In this document: positions 32,368 through 41,107 of the stretch, piece by piece | Numbering within the stretch: the first letter of the stretch is position 1 | How the letters are laid out: each line of letters begins with the position of its first letter | Assembly: GCF_900240335.1 (NCBI RefSeq) | Contig: NZ_LT964979.1 | Coordinates: 2,170,001-2,234,000 of the forward strand | DNA length: 64,000 bases | Source of the DNA: Flavimobilis massiliensis | GTDB taxonomy: Bacteria > Actinomycetota > Actinomycetes > Actinomycetales > Cellulomonadaceae | Reading direction: 5' to 3' | Notes under the pieces: model-generated | Told to the model about the DNA's origin: nothing | Database searches by the model: none | Seen by the model: the letters and a program-made list of their open reading frames with translations, nothing else | Made by a program: the position numbers and the translations under genes

Positions 32368-33009
32368 ATGACCGACGACACCCAGGACGACGCGACGCTC
32401 GACGCCGCCGCCTCGCTCGCACTCATCAACGCCCAGCGCGCGACCGTCGTGCAGCGCGCCGAACCCTCGCCCACGTACCTCTTCGCCGTGTGGGGCCTCG
32501 CCTGGGTCGTCGGCTACACCGTCATGGCCTGGGGTGCCCGCACCCACGACGGCCGCCCCGGGGCCGTCGCAGGCACGGCCTTCGCCGTGCTGCTCGTCGC
32601 CGCCGGCGTCGCGACCGGGACCCACATCGCCCGCCGCTCGGGCGGCGTCCGCGGTCCCTCGGCCCGCGCCGGAGCGATGTTCGGCTGGTCCTGGTTCATC
32701 GCGTTCGCCGCCGTCAACCTCGTCATGGCCGGCCTCACGCAGGCAGGCGCCAACGACACCGTCGTCGCCCTCGGCTGGAACGCCCTCTCCGCGCTCGTCG
32801 TCGGCATGCTCTACCTCGCCGGAGGCGCCGTCTGGCAGGAGCTCACCATGTACCTGCTCGGCGCCTGGATCGTCCTCGTCGGCGGCGCCGCGACCCTCGC
32901 GGGCGTCCCCGGCGTCTACACCGTCATGGCCGCGGCGGGCGGCGGAGGCATGCTCCTCGCCGCGCTCGTCACCTTCGCGCTCGCACGTCGCCGTTGGGCG
33001 CAGGCATGA
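32368..33009 (+). CDS. Multi-helix membrane protein of the ABC operon
   Basis: This 213-residue protein has a cytosolic N-terminus (about 1-38) with a helix like a signalling arm, and six hydrophobic segments (e.g. LFAVWGLAWVVGYTVMAWG; VYTVMAAAGGGGMLLAALVTF). Family is not named with certainty; it resembles the membrane partner often encoded before small MarR-like regulators. CAGGAGGGG precedes the ATG. Its stop overlaps the regulator start (ATGAGC), so they are coupled. Confidence 0.75.
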   Translation: MTDDTQDDATLDAAASLALINAQRATVVQRAEPSPTYLFAVWGLAWVVGYTVMAWGARTHDGRPGAVAGTAFAVLLVAAGVATGTHIARRSGGVRGPSARAGAMFGWSWFIAFAAVNLVMAGLTQAGANDTVVALGWNALSALVVGMLYLAGGAVWQELTMYLLGAWIVLVGGAATLAGVPGVYTVMAAAGGGGMLLAALVTFALARRRWAQA

Positions 33010-33311
33010 GCGTCGGCGAGCTCGACCCCGTCATCCACGCACCCGCCCGGCTCCGCGTCGTCGCAACCCTCGCGACGCTCGGCCCCGGCGACGAGATGAC
33101 CTTCCCCCGCCTGCAGAAGCTCCTCGACATGACCGGCGGCAACCTCTCCACCCACCTCCGCAAGCTCGAGGACGCCGAGTACGTCGCCGTCACCAAGAGC
33201 CACGAGGGCCGCAAGCCCGTCACCTACCTCGCGCTCACCCCAGCCGGGCGCCGCGCGTCCGAGATCTACACCGAGACCCTCCGCCAGATCGTCCGAGGAG
33301 CCACCCCATGA
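33006..33311 (+). CDS. Winged-helix regulator (MarR/ArsR-like, HTH_34)
   Basis: This 101-residue protein is a single wHTH (VVATLATLGPGDEMTFPRL; TGGNLSTHLRKLEDAEYVAV; wing GRKPVTYLALTPAGR). This type, related to DUF2087/HTH_34 regulators, is common before ABC-2 exporter genes. The dyad at 32327 is the likely binding site. Translation is coupled on both sides by ATGA overlaps. Confidence 0.9.
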   Translation: MSVGELDPVIHAPARLRVVATLATLGPGDEMTFPRLQKLLDMTGGNLSTHLRKLEDAEYVAVTKSHEGRKPVTYLALTPAGRRASEIYTETLRQIVRGATP

Positions 33312-34207
33312 CCAGCGCAGTCACCGTCACCGGCGTCACCCGACGCTTCGGATCCGTCGTCGCGCTTGACGACGTGTCGCTCGACGTCCCCGCAGGCCAG
33401 CTCGTCGGTGTGCTCGGCCCCAACGGGGCCGGTAAGTCCACCCTGCTCTCCCTCGTCTCTGGACGCCGACGCCCCGACGCCGGGACCGTCCTCCTCGAGG
33501 GCCGCGACCCGCGCGACCCCGTCGCACGCCAGGGCCTCGGCCTCACCCCGCAGGAGACCGGGCTGCCGCCGACGCTGCGCGTCGGTGAGGTCGTCGACTT
33601 CGTCGGCGCCCACTTCGCCGACCCCGTCCCGACGGCGTCGCTGCTCGACGACTTCGACCTCGCCGACCTCGCCCGACGCCAGACCGGCTCGCTGTCCGGC
33701 GGGCAGAAGCGCCGCCTCGCCGTCGCGCTCGCGCTCGTCGGCCGCCCTCGCGTCCTCCTCCTCGACGAGCCCACAACCGGCCTCGACGTCGACGCCCGCC
33801 ACGCACTGTGGGACGCCGTCCGCGGCTACCACCGATCCGGCGGGACCGTGCTCCTCACGAGCCACTACCTCGAGGAGGTGCAGGCCCTCGCCGAGCGTGT
33901 CGTCGTCATCGACCGCGGCGTCGTCGTCGGCGACGACTCCCTCGCGGGGATCCTCGCGCGCGTCGACGTCCAGCGCGTCACGATGACGTCGGACGACGAC
34001 GTCGACGAGCTCGACGGCGTCGTGAGCGCCGAGCGCGACGGCGACCGCCGCACGATCCTCACGCGCGACGCCGACGCCTACGTGCGCACGCTCGTCCGCT
34101 CGGGCCTGCGCTTCCACGGCCTCGAGGTCCGCGGCGCGACCCTCGAGGAAGCGTTCGCGCACGTCGTCGCCGAGACCGCCACCACCCCGCAAGGAGCCCG
34201 ACGATGA
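33308..34207 (+). CDS. ABC transporter ATP-binding protein (ABC-2 exporter)
   Basis: This 299-residue subunit has Walker A GPNGAGKST (about 38-46), signature LSGGQKRRL, Walker B VLLLDEPTTG and H-loop TSHYLEE. A C-terminal extension (about 220-299) is seen in drug/Na exporters of the DrrA/NatA type. Start ATG 33308 overlaps the regulator stop; the stop overlaps the permease start. It energises the permease at 34204. Confidence 0.94.
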   Translation: MTSAVTVTGVTRRFGSVVALDDVSLDVPAGQLVGVLGPNGAGKSTLLSLVSGRRRPDAGTVLLEGRDPRDPVARQGLGLTPQETGLPPTLRVGEVVDFVGAHFADPVPTASLLDDFDLADLARRQTGSLSGGQKRRLAVALALVGRPRVLLLDEPTTGLDVDARHALWDAVRGYHRSGGTVLLTSHYLEEVQALAERVVVIDRGVVVGDDSLAGILARVDVQRVTMTSDDDVDELDGVVSAERDGDRRTILTRDADAYVRTLVRSGLRFHGLEVRGATLEEAFAHVVAETATTPQGARR

Positions 34208-34971
34208 CCGCCACGACCCCCGGGGCGCTCCGCCTCGTCGCCGTCCACACGAAGTTCCAGCTGCTCGAGACGATCCGCATCCCTGCGGCCGTCATCGGCA
34301 ACACCGTCTTCCCCGCCCTCGCTCTCTTCTTCTTCGTCGTGCCGCAGGCGGACGTCGCCGGCAACAGGCTGTGGGCGACGACGGCCGTCGCGGGCCTCGC
34401 GTTCTTCTCCGTGTGCTCCGCGAGCATGTTCACGCACGGGCTCGGCGTCGCCGAGGACCGAGAGTCACCCTTCGACCCGTTCGTGCGCTCCCTGCCGGCG
34501 GGACCCGTGCCGCGGTTCGTCGGGCGGATCCTCGTCGGGCTCGTCATGGCACTGTTCGGCATGGTGCCGCTGCTGCTCGTCGCGGCGTTCTTCACGGAGG
34601 CGGGCGTGCCTGCGCCGCAGCTGCTCGCGGGCGTCGGGATGCTGCTCGTCGGCGCCGTGCCGTTCATCCTCCTCGGCATCGGACTCGGGTACGCGCTCAC
34701 CGCGAAGGCGGCGATCGCGATCGTCCAGGTAATCCTCTTCCCGCTCGCGTTCGCGGGTGGGCTCTTCATGCCGCCGCACCTCTTCCCGGCGTGGATGGAC
34801 ACGGTGTCGCTCGCGACGCCGACGCGTGCGGGCCGGGACCTGCTCGTCGACGCGCTCGGCATCGAGGCGGCGCACGGCTCGTCGTGGCTCGTGCTGCTCG
34901 GCTGGACGGTGGCGTTCGGGGCGCTCGCGGTGTGGGCGTACCGCCGCGACGAGGGTCGCCGCTACCGCTGA
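34204..34971 (+). CDS. ABC-2 type permease
   Basis: This 255-residue permease has six helices and the ABC-2 feel: an N-terminal amphipathic arm (LRLVAVHTKFQLLETIR), GLGVAEDRESPFDPFVRSLPAG in the inner loop, and MPPHLFPAWMDTVSLATPTRAGRDLLVDAL before the last helix. It makes the DrrB-like membrane half with the preceding ATPase. Three palindromes follow the stop, at 35011. Confidence 0.92.
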   Translation: MTATTPGALRLVAVHTKFQLLETIRIPAAVIGNTVFPALALFFFVVPQADVAGNRLWATTAVAGLAFFSVCSASMFTHGLGVAEDRESPFDPFVRSLPAGPVPRFVGRILVGLVMALFGMVPLLLVAAFFTEAGVPAPQLLAGVGMLLVGAVPFILLGIGLGYALTAKAAIAIVQVILFPLAFAGGLFMPPHLFPAWMDTVSLATPTRAGRDLLVDALGIEAAHGSSWLVLLGWTVAFGALAVWAYRRDEGRRYR

Positions 34972-35010
34972 CCCCCTCGTCCCCGTTCCACTCTTCCCTC
35001 TCACCCCCTC

Positions 35011-35061
35011 CGACTCGTAGGCCTGCAGCACCATTCGATGGTGCTGGGGGTCTACGAGTCG
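35011..35061. repeat. Palindromic element, family A, copy 3
   Basis: 51-nt element with tip CACCATTCGATGGTG, first of three in a tandem array whose starts are exactly 62 bp apart. It follows the ABC-2 permease. Confidence 0.93.
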
Positions 35062-35072
35062 TTTCTGGTGTG

Positions 35073-35123
35073 CGACTTGTAGGTCTGGGGCACTGTTCGA
35101 TGGTGCTGGGGGTCTACGAGTCG
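35073..35123. repeat. Palindromic element, family A, copy 4
   Basis: 51-nt element, tip CACTGTTCGATGGTG, left foot CGACTTGTAGG with one change. It is separated from copy 3 and copy 5 by 11-nt spacers reading TTTCTGGTGTG. Confidence 0.93.
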
Positions 35124-35134
35124 TTTCTGGTGTG

Positions 35135-35185
35135 CGACTTGTAGGTCTGGGGCACTGTTCGATGGTGCTGGGGGTCTACGAGTCG
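35135..35185. repeat. Palindromic element, family A, copy 5
   Basis: 51-nt element, essentially identical to copy 4 including the shared G-T foot change, showing a recent 62-bp unit duplication. It ends 20 bp before the stop of the convergent DUF559 gene. Confidence 0.93.
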
Positions 35186-35205
35186 AGTGTGGGGGACGAC
35201 GGGGG

Positions 35206-36201
35206 TCAGGCGCGCTGACGGACCCGGGCACGTTCTCGGAGGCGCGCCTCGACGACCTCTCGGAGGCGTTCGGCGACGCGCGCGGGCGTGCGCGCAAGGT
35301 CGTCGGCCTGGATGCGGTGCGTCGCGATCCCCAGGGCGCGCAGTCGCATGTCCCGGATGCGGTCCTCCTCGCGGCGATGCGCGTGGGTCTCGGGCCGGTC
35401 GATCTCGACGTCGAGCCGCGCCGCGTCGAAGTAGACGTCCGCGCGCGCGACGGGCGCCCGGTCATCCGGCAGAGGCACGTCGGCTCGCCAACCCGTGAAT
35501 CTGTACTCGTGGAGCATCGCGTGCGCACGATCCTCGTCGCTGCTCATCGCACCCGTCTCGCAGTAGCCGATGAAGCGTTTGACCTGCGGGTTTCCTCGGG
35601 TGCGAGGCTGTGCGGCGACGTCAGCGACGAGCTCGTCGCCCGTGACCATCTCCCGGCTGCGCGCCCACGCGAGCGCGTTGCGGCCGACGACGTGCGGCGT
35701 CCAGCGGAAGGTGTCGGCGCAGGAACGCGCGACGGTCGTGGCGCGTCCGGGGCGGCCGTCGACGGTGGCGACGTCGACGATCTCGTCGTCGCGGAGCCGA
35801 ACTCGCCGCGGGGTGATCCGCGCGGGCCCTGGGTCGCCGGGTGCGTCGGTCCAGATCTCGACGGTTCCGTCGAGCTCGACGCGGACCCCGTGAAGTGCGG
35901 CGGCGACCTTGCCGAGCACGATGCAGTCGGGCCGGGAGAGCCAGGCTGCGCAGGCGAGGGACCAGGCGTCGATCGACGCGTCGCGGTGGGCGAGCGCCTT
36001 GCCGACGACGTACACCCACAGGCCGGTGCGGACGCGGTGGTCCACCTGGCGTCGGGTGAAGCCGTCGGCGATAGCCTGCGCACGTGTGAACACGCCGTGC
36101 TGGAGGTGGGCCACGGCCGGAATGCGGGACGGGTCGATGCGTGGCGGCACGGGCACGAGTGAAGCGTCCGTCGGTGTCTGTCGCGACCGTCGACGCGACA
36201 T
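35206..36201 (-). CDS. AbiEi-like/DUF559 endonuclease-domain protein
   Basis: This 331-residue protein has an N-terminal AbiEi-type helix-turn-helix (about 28-75, GVFTRAQAIADGFTRRQVDHR). A middle domain follows (about 80-190), then a C-terminal DUF559/Vsr-like domain (about 240-325). The last has RADVYFDAARLDVEID, compatible with a PD-(D/E)XK core, and REEDRIRDMRLRALGI. Such proteins are common in actinobacteria and unassigned; nuclease or toxin-antitoxin roles are proposed. No partner gene adjoins. Start ATG 36201 is chosen; the longer frame reads into palindrome A6. Confidence 0.8.
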   Translation of the reverse strand: MSRRRSRQTPTDASLVPVPPRIDPSRIPAVAHLQHGVFTRAQAIADGFTRRQVDHRVRTGLWVYVVGKALAHRDASIDAWSLACAAWLSRPDCIVLGKVAAALHGVRVELDGTVEIWTDAPGDPGPARITPRRVRLRDDEIVDVATVDGRPGRATTVARSCADTFRWTPHVVGRNALAWARSREMVTGDELVADVAAQPRTRGNPQVKRFIGYCETGAMSSDEDRAHAMLHEYRFTGWRADVPLPDDRAPVARADVYFDAARLDVEIDRPETHAHRREEDRIRDMRLRALGIATHRIQADDLARTPARVAERLREVVEARLRERARVRQRA

Positions 36202-36249
36202 TTGTGGATGGCGGGGGCGCCTCCGGTCACTGTGGTCGACACGCCAGCC

Positions 36250-36300
36250 CGACTCGTAGGCCTGGAGCACCATTCGATGGTGTCTCAGCCCTACGAGTCG
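36250..36300. repeat. Palindromic element, family A, copy 6
   Basis: 51-nt element, tip CACCATTCGATGGTG, with an internal mismatch region (GTCTCAGC arm). It pairs in an array with copy 7, start-to-start 62 bp, spacer CGGACCTGGGG. Confidence 0.92.
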
Positions 36301-36311
36301 CGGACCTGGGG

Positions 36312-36362
36312 CGACTCGTAGGTCTCCAGCACCATTCGATGGTGCTGGAGACCTACGAGTCG
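36312..36362. repeat. Palindromic element, family A, copy 7
   Basis: 51-nt element with a fully paired stem, including the CTCCAG/CTGGAG section that is unpaired in other copies. It lies 46 bp from the copA stop. Confidence 0.93.
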
Positions 36363-36407
36363 GGGAGAGGGAAGGGGAGAGGGAAGGGCGGGGCGGAGGA
36401 GAGGGGG

Positions 36408-38918
36408 CTAGGAGGCCTGGCGGAGGCGGAGGCTGTTCGTCACGACGATGACCGAGCTCGCCGCCATCGCCGCCCCCGCGATCATCGGGTTGAGCAGGCC
36501 GAGCGCCGCGAGCGGGATCGCCGCGACGTTGTACGCGAACGCCCAGAAGAGGTTCTGCTTGATGATCGTGAGCGTCCGGCGCGAGATCCGCACGGCCGCT
36601 GCGGCCGAGCGCAGGTCACCGCGCACGAGCGTGACGTCGGACGCCTGGATCGCCGCGTCCGTGCCGGTGCCCATCGCCATGCCGAGACCCTGCGTGCCCG
36701 CCTGGGCGAGCGCTGCGGCGTCGTTGACGCCGTCGCCGACGACCGCGACGACCCGCCCCTCGGCCTGGAGTCGCTTGACGACGTCGACCTTGCCGTCGGG
36801 CAGGACGCCCGCGACGACGTCGGCGGGATCGATGCCGACCGCAGCTGCGACCTCGCGGGCCGCGCCCGCGTTGTCGCCCGTGACGAGGTGGGGCCGCAGC
36901 CCGAGGGCGCGGAGCTCGGCGATCGCCTCGCGCGAGGTGGGCTTCACGGGGTCGCGCAGGACGACGACGCCGCGTGCGGAACCGTCCCACGCGACGACGA
37001 CTGCCGTCGCGCCGGACTCCTCGGCGTCGCGCACAGCGGTGGCCGCGCGGGCGTCGGTGGCACCTGTCTGCCCCGCGATCCATGCGGGCTTGCCGACGAG
37101 GACGCGGCGCGAGAGGTGCGGCCCCGAGTGCGCGGTGCGCACGGTGCCGGTGACACCGCCGCCCGCGGTCGTCGTGAAGTCGAGCGTCTGGAGGGACCCG
37201 ACGGCAACGCCGTCGGCGCCGACAGCCGGGCTGGCGGCGCTCGCGGGAGCGCCGTCGTCCGTGCGGGAGCGGCTCGCGTCCACGCCGGCGCGCACGATGG
37301 CGCGGGCGACGGGATGCTCGGATCCTGCCTCGACGGCGGCGGCGTACGCGAGGACCTCGCTCGCAGGTACGGCGTCGTCGAGGGTGACGACGTGGTCGAC
37401 GGCCATGGCACCTGCGGTGACGGTTCCGGTCTTGTCGAGGACGACGGTGTCGATGCGGCGCGTCGACTCGAGCGTCTCGGGGCCCTTGATGACGATGCCG
37501 AGCTGGGCGGCGCGCCCGGTGCCGACGAGCAGGGCGGTCGGTGTCGCGAGGCCGAGGGCGCACGGGCACGCGATGATGAGCACAGCGACGGCGGCGGTGA
37601 AGGCGGCCTGGACGTTGGCAGCGTCGGTCCCGCCGACGAGCAGCCACGTGACGAGCGTGAGCAGCGAGATGACGAGGACGACGGGTACGAAGACCGCGGA
37701 GATGCGGTCGGCGAGCCGCTGGACGGGTGCCTTGCCCGTCTGGGCTTCGGCGACGAGCCTGCCGATCTGGGCGAGGGTCGTCTCGTCGCCGACGCGGGTC
37801 GCGCGGACGACGAGGTGGCCGTCGGTGTTGAGGGTCGCGCCCGTGACGGCGTCGCCCACGGTGACGTCGACGGGGACGGGCTCGCCCGTGAGGAGGGACG
37901 TGTCAATCGCAGCGGTTCCGCTGACGACGACGCCGTCGGTGGCGACCTTGCCGCCCGGGCGGACGACGAACTCGTCACCAACCTGGAGCTGCGCGGCGGG
38001 GATCTCGCGCTCGGTGACGGTGCCGTCGGCGCCGGTGACGCGGAGGGTCGCGGTCGTGGCGCCGAGCTCGAGGAGGGTGCGGAGTGCGTCGCCTGCGCGT
38101 CGGCGTGAGCGGTGCTCGGTGTAGCGGCCCGCGAGGAGGAAGACGGTGACGACGACGGCGACCTCGAGGTAGAGCTCGGGCATGCCGGTGTGGTTGCCGG
38201 CGCGTGGCAGGAAGGTCATCTCCATGCGCATGCCGATCTCGCCGGCGCCGCCGAGGAGGAGGGCCCAGAGGGACCAGCCGGTCGCGGCGATGACGCCGAG
38301 GGAGACGAGGGTGTCCATGGTGGACGAGCCGTGGCGGCCGGCGCGGAACGCGGCGGTGTGGAACGGCCAGGCACCCCAGGTGACGACGGGCAGGGAGAGT
38401 GCGGCGACGAGCCACTGCCAGCCGTCGAACTGCGTGGCGGGGATCATCGAGAGGACGACGACGGGCAGGGCGAGGACTGCGGAGACGCGCAGTCGTCGCA
38501 GGAGGTCGGTGCCGCGGTCGGGCGTCGGGGCGGACGTGTCGTGGTGGTCGTCGGCGGCGAGGGAGTCATCGGCAGACGTGGCGGCGGGTGTCCCGGGCTC
38601 TGCCGTCCCGGGTTCTACCGGCCCGGGCTCCGCGACGGGCGGCTGGGGCGCCGTCGTGCGGGTGACGCTCGCGGTGTACCCGGCGGCTTCGACGGCGGCG
38701 ACGAGCGCGGTGGCGTCGACGGTCTCGCCGTCGACGGGCTCGATGGTGACGTGCGCGGACTCGAGGGGGAGGTTGACGGTCGCGCTGACGCCGGGCAGCT
38801 TGGCGAGCTTCTTCTCGACGCGGGCGACGCACGACGCGCAGGTCATGCCGCCGACGGCGAGGTCGATGACGACGGGGTCGGGCGCGGCGGGCATGCCGAG
38901 ACCGGTGGTGGTGCTCAT
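36408..38918 (-). CDS. copA: Copper-transporting P1B-type ATPase
   Basis: This 836-residue heavy-metal ATPase has an N-terminal HMA domain with GMTCASC (Cys 27 and 30) and an Asp/Pro-rich linker. Eight helices, the CPC motif IIACPCALGLATPT, the phosphorylation site VLDKTGTVT, TGDN and GDGVNDAAALAQAG follow. It expels Cu(I) from the cytosol. csoR lies 17 bp upstream in the same direction and the operators at 39249 control both. An interrupting linker of about 60 residues after the HMA domain is longer than usual. Stop precedes palindromes A7/A6. Confidence 0.97.
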   Translation of the reverse strand: MSTTTGLGMPAAPDPVVIDLAVGGMTCASCVARVEKKLAKLPGVSATVNLPLESAHVTIEPVDGETVDATALVAAVEAAGYTASVTRTTAPQPPVAEPGPVEPGTAEPGTPAATSADDSLAADDHHDTSAPTPDRGTDLLRRLRVSAVLALPVVVLSMIPATQFDGWQWLVAALSLPVVTWGAWPFHTAAFRAGRHGSSTMDTLVSLGVIAATGWSLWALLLGGAGEIGMRMEMTFLPRAGNHTGMPELYLEVAVVVTVFLLAGRYTEHRSRRRAGDALRTLLELGATTATLRVTGADGTVTEREIPAAQLQVGDEFVVRPGGKVATDGVVVSGTAAIDTSLLTGEPVPVDVTVGDAVTGATLNTDGHLVVRATRVGDETTLAQIGRLVAEAQTGKAPVQRLADRISAVFVPVVLVISLLTLVTWLLVGGTDAANVQAAFTAAVAVLIIACPCALGLATPTALLVGTGRAAQLGIVIKGPETLESTRRIDTVVLDKTGTVTAGAMAVDHVVTLDDAVPASEVLAYAAAVEAGSEHPVARAIVRAGVDASRSRTDDGAPASAASPAVGADGVAVGSLQTLDFTTTAGGGVTGTVRTAHSGPHLSRRVLVGKPAWIAGQTGATDARAATAVRDAEESGATAVVVAWDGSARGVVVLRDPVKPTSREAIAELRALGLRPHLVTGDNAGAAREVAAAVGIDPADVVAGVLPDGKVDVVKRLQAEGRVVAVVGDGVNDAAALAQAGTQGLGMAMGTGTDAAIQASDVTLVRGDLRSAAAAVRISRRTLTIIKQNLFWAFAYNVAAIPLAALGLLNPMIAGAAMAASSVIVVTNSLRLRQAS

Positions 38919-38935
38919 GGTGGTGTCTCCTCGTG

Positions 38936-39238
38936 TCAGCGGAGCAGGCGAGCGATGGCGTCAGTGGCTTCGGCGACCTTGGCGGCGCCGGCCTCATCGG
39001 ACTGCTTGGCGGCATCGACGACGCAGTGGCCGAGGTGGTCGCCGACGAGGCCGACGCTCACCGCGTGGAGCGCCTTCGTCACGGCTGCGACCTGGGTGAG
39101 GATGTCGATGCAGTAGGTGTCGTTCTCGACCATGCGGGCGATGCCGCGGACCTGGCCCTCGATGCGGGCGAGGCGCTTGAGGTAGGCGTCCTTGTCCTGC
39201 ACGTAGCCGTGGGTGGTGGTGCCGTGCGTGTGCTCCAT
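38936..39238 (-). CDS. csoR: CsoR-type copper-sensing repressor
   Basis: This 100-residue helical repressor has the CsoR ligand set: Cys in NDTYCIDIL, His and Cys in GDHLGHCVV (about 70-78), plus LARIEGQVRGIARMVE at the start. Cu(I) binding releases it from DNA. It opens the copper operon with copA 17 bp downstream, and G-tract dyads sit just upstream of its ATG. Confidence 0.96.
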   Translation of the reverse strand: MEHTHGTTTHGYVQDKDAYLKRLARIEGQVRGIARMVENDTYCIDILTQVAAVTKALHAVSVGLVGDHLGHCVVDAAKQSDEAGAAKVAEATDAIARLLR

Positions 39239-39248
39239 GCCATCGACT

Positions 39249-39289
39249 ATACCCCCGAGGGGTACCCACGTACACCCCCTGGGGGTATC
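39249..39289. promoter_or_regulatory. CsoR operator pair
   Basis: Two GC-tract dyads lie 11-51 bp before csoR: ATACCCCCGAGGGGTA (39249-39264) and TACACCCCCTGGGGGTATC (39271-39289). Both match known CsoR boxes (TACCCC...GGGGTA). Two sites suggest cooperative repression of csoR-copA. Confidence 0.88.
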
Positions 39290-39679
39290 GGGCGGTGTGG
39301 TTCGTGCGTCGCGGCCGGACGAGACCTTCCCGGTTTCCTTGTGAATCCCCTCACTTTGGTAAAAGTCACGGTCCTATAACGTTCCCGCGGTCTGCATCGA
39401 TGCAGGTCAGGCGGCTATCCGGGCAACGGGATGGTCAAGAGTGAGCCAAAAACTGTGCTCCGCAGGTCGAGAATCAATCTCGAGTAGGGCAAGGTTGACG
39501 AGGACCGGCCGACGACGGCGCAGGGCCGCGGCCACCGCCGCTCCGGACTCGACCTCACGGCCGCAGCCCCCGCCCCGCCATCTCGCACGCCCGACGATCA
39601 CTCCGGGCAGGTTCACGAGAGCAGGGCCACCGCCCCGCTCCGGACGGCAAGCGTACGAAGGTGGCGAGCACCCAAACCC
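39290..39679 (+). promoter_or_regulatory. 390-bp leader of the betaine transporter operon
   Basis: This gap has no convincing gene. TTTGGT (39355) and TATAAC (39375) in CACTTTGGTAAAAGTCACGG...TATAAC look promoter-like, although the spacer is short (14 bp). A CTGCATCGATGCAG dyad follows at about 39395. The leader to the ATG at 39680 is about 290 nt, long enough for a structured RNA, but I cannot assign a riboswitch class by eye. Confidence 0.35.
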
Positions 39680-41107
39680 ATGACAGCGATCCGCGTCGAG
39701 AACGTCTACAAGGTCTTCGGTCGACGACCGCAGGAGGCCGTGCGCAAGCTGCGCGCCGGCGCCACACGTGACGAGGTCAAGTCGCTCGGCACCGCCGCCG
39801 TCATCGACACCTCCTTCGAGGTCGCCGACGGCGAGATCTTCGTCGTCATGGGCCTCTCCGGCTCCGGCAAGTCCACCCTCATCCGCATGCTCAACGGACT
39901 GTGGCGCCCCACCTCCGGCCGCGTGCTCCTCGGCGACGACGACCTCGCCACCGTGAGCGCCTCCCGCCTGCGCACCCTGCGCCGCACGACCGTCTCCATG
40001 GTCTTCCAGCACTTCGCGCTCCTCCCGCACCGCACCGTCCTCGACAACGCCGCCTACCCCCTCGAGATCCAGGGCATCGGCAAGGAGGAGCGACGTGAGC
40101 GCGCCCGCGCCGCACTCGAGCTCACCGGCCTCGGCGGCTGGGAGGACTCCCTGCCCGGTCAGCTCTCCGGCGGTATGCGCCAACGCGTCGGCCTCGCCCG
40201 CGCACTCACCGCGGACACCGACATCCTCCTCATGGACGAGGCCTTCTCCGCACTCGACCCCCTCATCCGCCGCGAGATGCAGGAACAGCTTGTCGAGATC
40301 CAGCAGAAGCTCGGCAAGACCATCGTCTTCATCACCCACGACCTCAACGAAGCCATGTACCTCGGCGACCGCATCGCCGTCATGCGCTCCGGCCGCATCG
40401 TGCAGATCGGCACCGCCGAGGAGATCCTCACCGCGCCGGCCGACGACTACGTCGCGCAGTTCGTCGCCGACGTCGATCGCACCCGCGTCCTCACCGCGTC
40501 CTCCGTCATGCTCCGCCCCGGCGTCGTCCTTCCCGCCGCAGCGGGCCCGCGCCGCGCGGCCCGCGCCATGCGCGAGGCCCAGGTTGCTGCCGCGTTCGTC
40601 GTCGACCGCGACCGCGTGCTCCTCGGCTTCGTCCGCGACTCCGACGTCGTCGACGCCGCCCGCGCCGGCCTCCCGCGCCTCGACGGCCTCGTCAAGAACG
40701 ACGTCGCGACCGTCACCGAGGACACGCCGCTCTCTGAGATCTTCGCGCCGTCTGCCGAGTCCCTCGTGCCCGTCGCCGTCACCGACGACCACGGTCGCCT
40801 CCTCGGCGTCGTCCCCCGCGTCACTCTCCTCGAGGCCATGGTGCCCCCGGAGATCGACCTGCCCGACGACACCGCCGCCGACGGTCCGTACGAGACCGTC
40901 GTCGGCGCAGGTGCGACGACCGTCAACGGCAACGGCGTGCCCGAGGGCTACGAACCCCTGCCGCCCGACGACGGCGTGCCCGGGCTCGCCCCCGACGAGC
41001 TGCCCGCCGCCCGGACCGCGGCGTCCGCCGCCGAGGTCGCGGCCGCCGAGGCCGCGGACGACCCCACACCCCACCGCACCGCGACGACCGAAGGAGGCAC
41101 CCGATGA
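39680..41107 (+). CDS. opuAA: Glycine betaine/proline ABC importer, ATP-binding subunit
   Basis: This 475-residue ATPase has Walker A GLSGSGKST (about 60-68), signature LSGGMRQRVGLARAL, Walker B ILLMDEAFSALDP and an H-loop ITHDLNEA. Two CBS domains follow (about 275-400; ILTAPADDYVAQFVADVDR begins the linker), which sense ionic strength or nucleotide in OpuA. An Ala/Asp/Glu-rich tail (about 405-475) is unusual. The operon order ATPase-permease-binding protein follows. It imports compatible solute under osmotic stress. Confidence 0.95.
   Translation: MTAIRVENVYKVFGRRPQEAVRKLRAGATRDEVKSLGTAAVIDTSFEVADGEIFVVMGLSGSGKSTLIRMLNGLWRPTSGRVLLGDDDLATVSASRLRTLRRTTVSMVFQHFALLPHRTVLDNAAYPLEIQGIGKEERRERARAALELTGLGGWEDSLPGQLSGGMRQRVGLARALTADTDILLMDEAFSALDPLIRREMQEQLVEIQQKLGKTIVFITHDLNEAMYLGDRIAVMRSGRIVQIGTAEEILTAPADDYVAQFVADVDRTRVLTASSVMLRPGVVLPAAAGPRRAARAMREAQVAAAFVVDRDRVLLGFVRDSDVVDAARAGLPRLDGLVKNDVATVTEDTPLSEIFAPSAESLVPVAVTDDHGRLLGVVPRVTLLEAMVPPEIDLPDDTAADGPYETVVGAGATTVNGNGVPEGYEPLPPDDGVPGLAPDELPAARTAASAAEVAAAEAADDPTPHRTATTEGGTR

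Noticed and set aside
35011..35185. CRISPR-like array
   Set aside because: The repeats are palindromic 51-mers with 11-nt spacers, too short for CRISPR spacers, two of them identical, and no cas genes are present.
39290..39679. Known riboswitch before the betaine operon
   Set aside because: The leader is long, but I could not match a specific riboswitch consensus by eye; a covariance-model search would decide.
39407..41074. Long minus-strand frame opposite the betaine ATPase
   Set aside because: Its composition (Gly/Asp/Glu/Arg-rich) is the shadow of the plus-strand gene, which has all ABC motifs.
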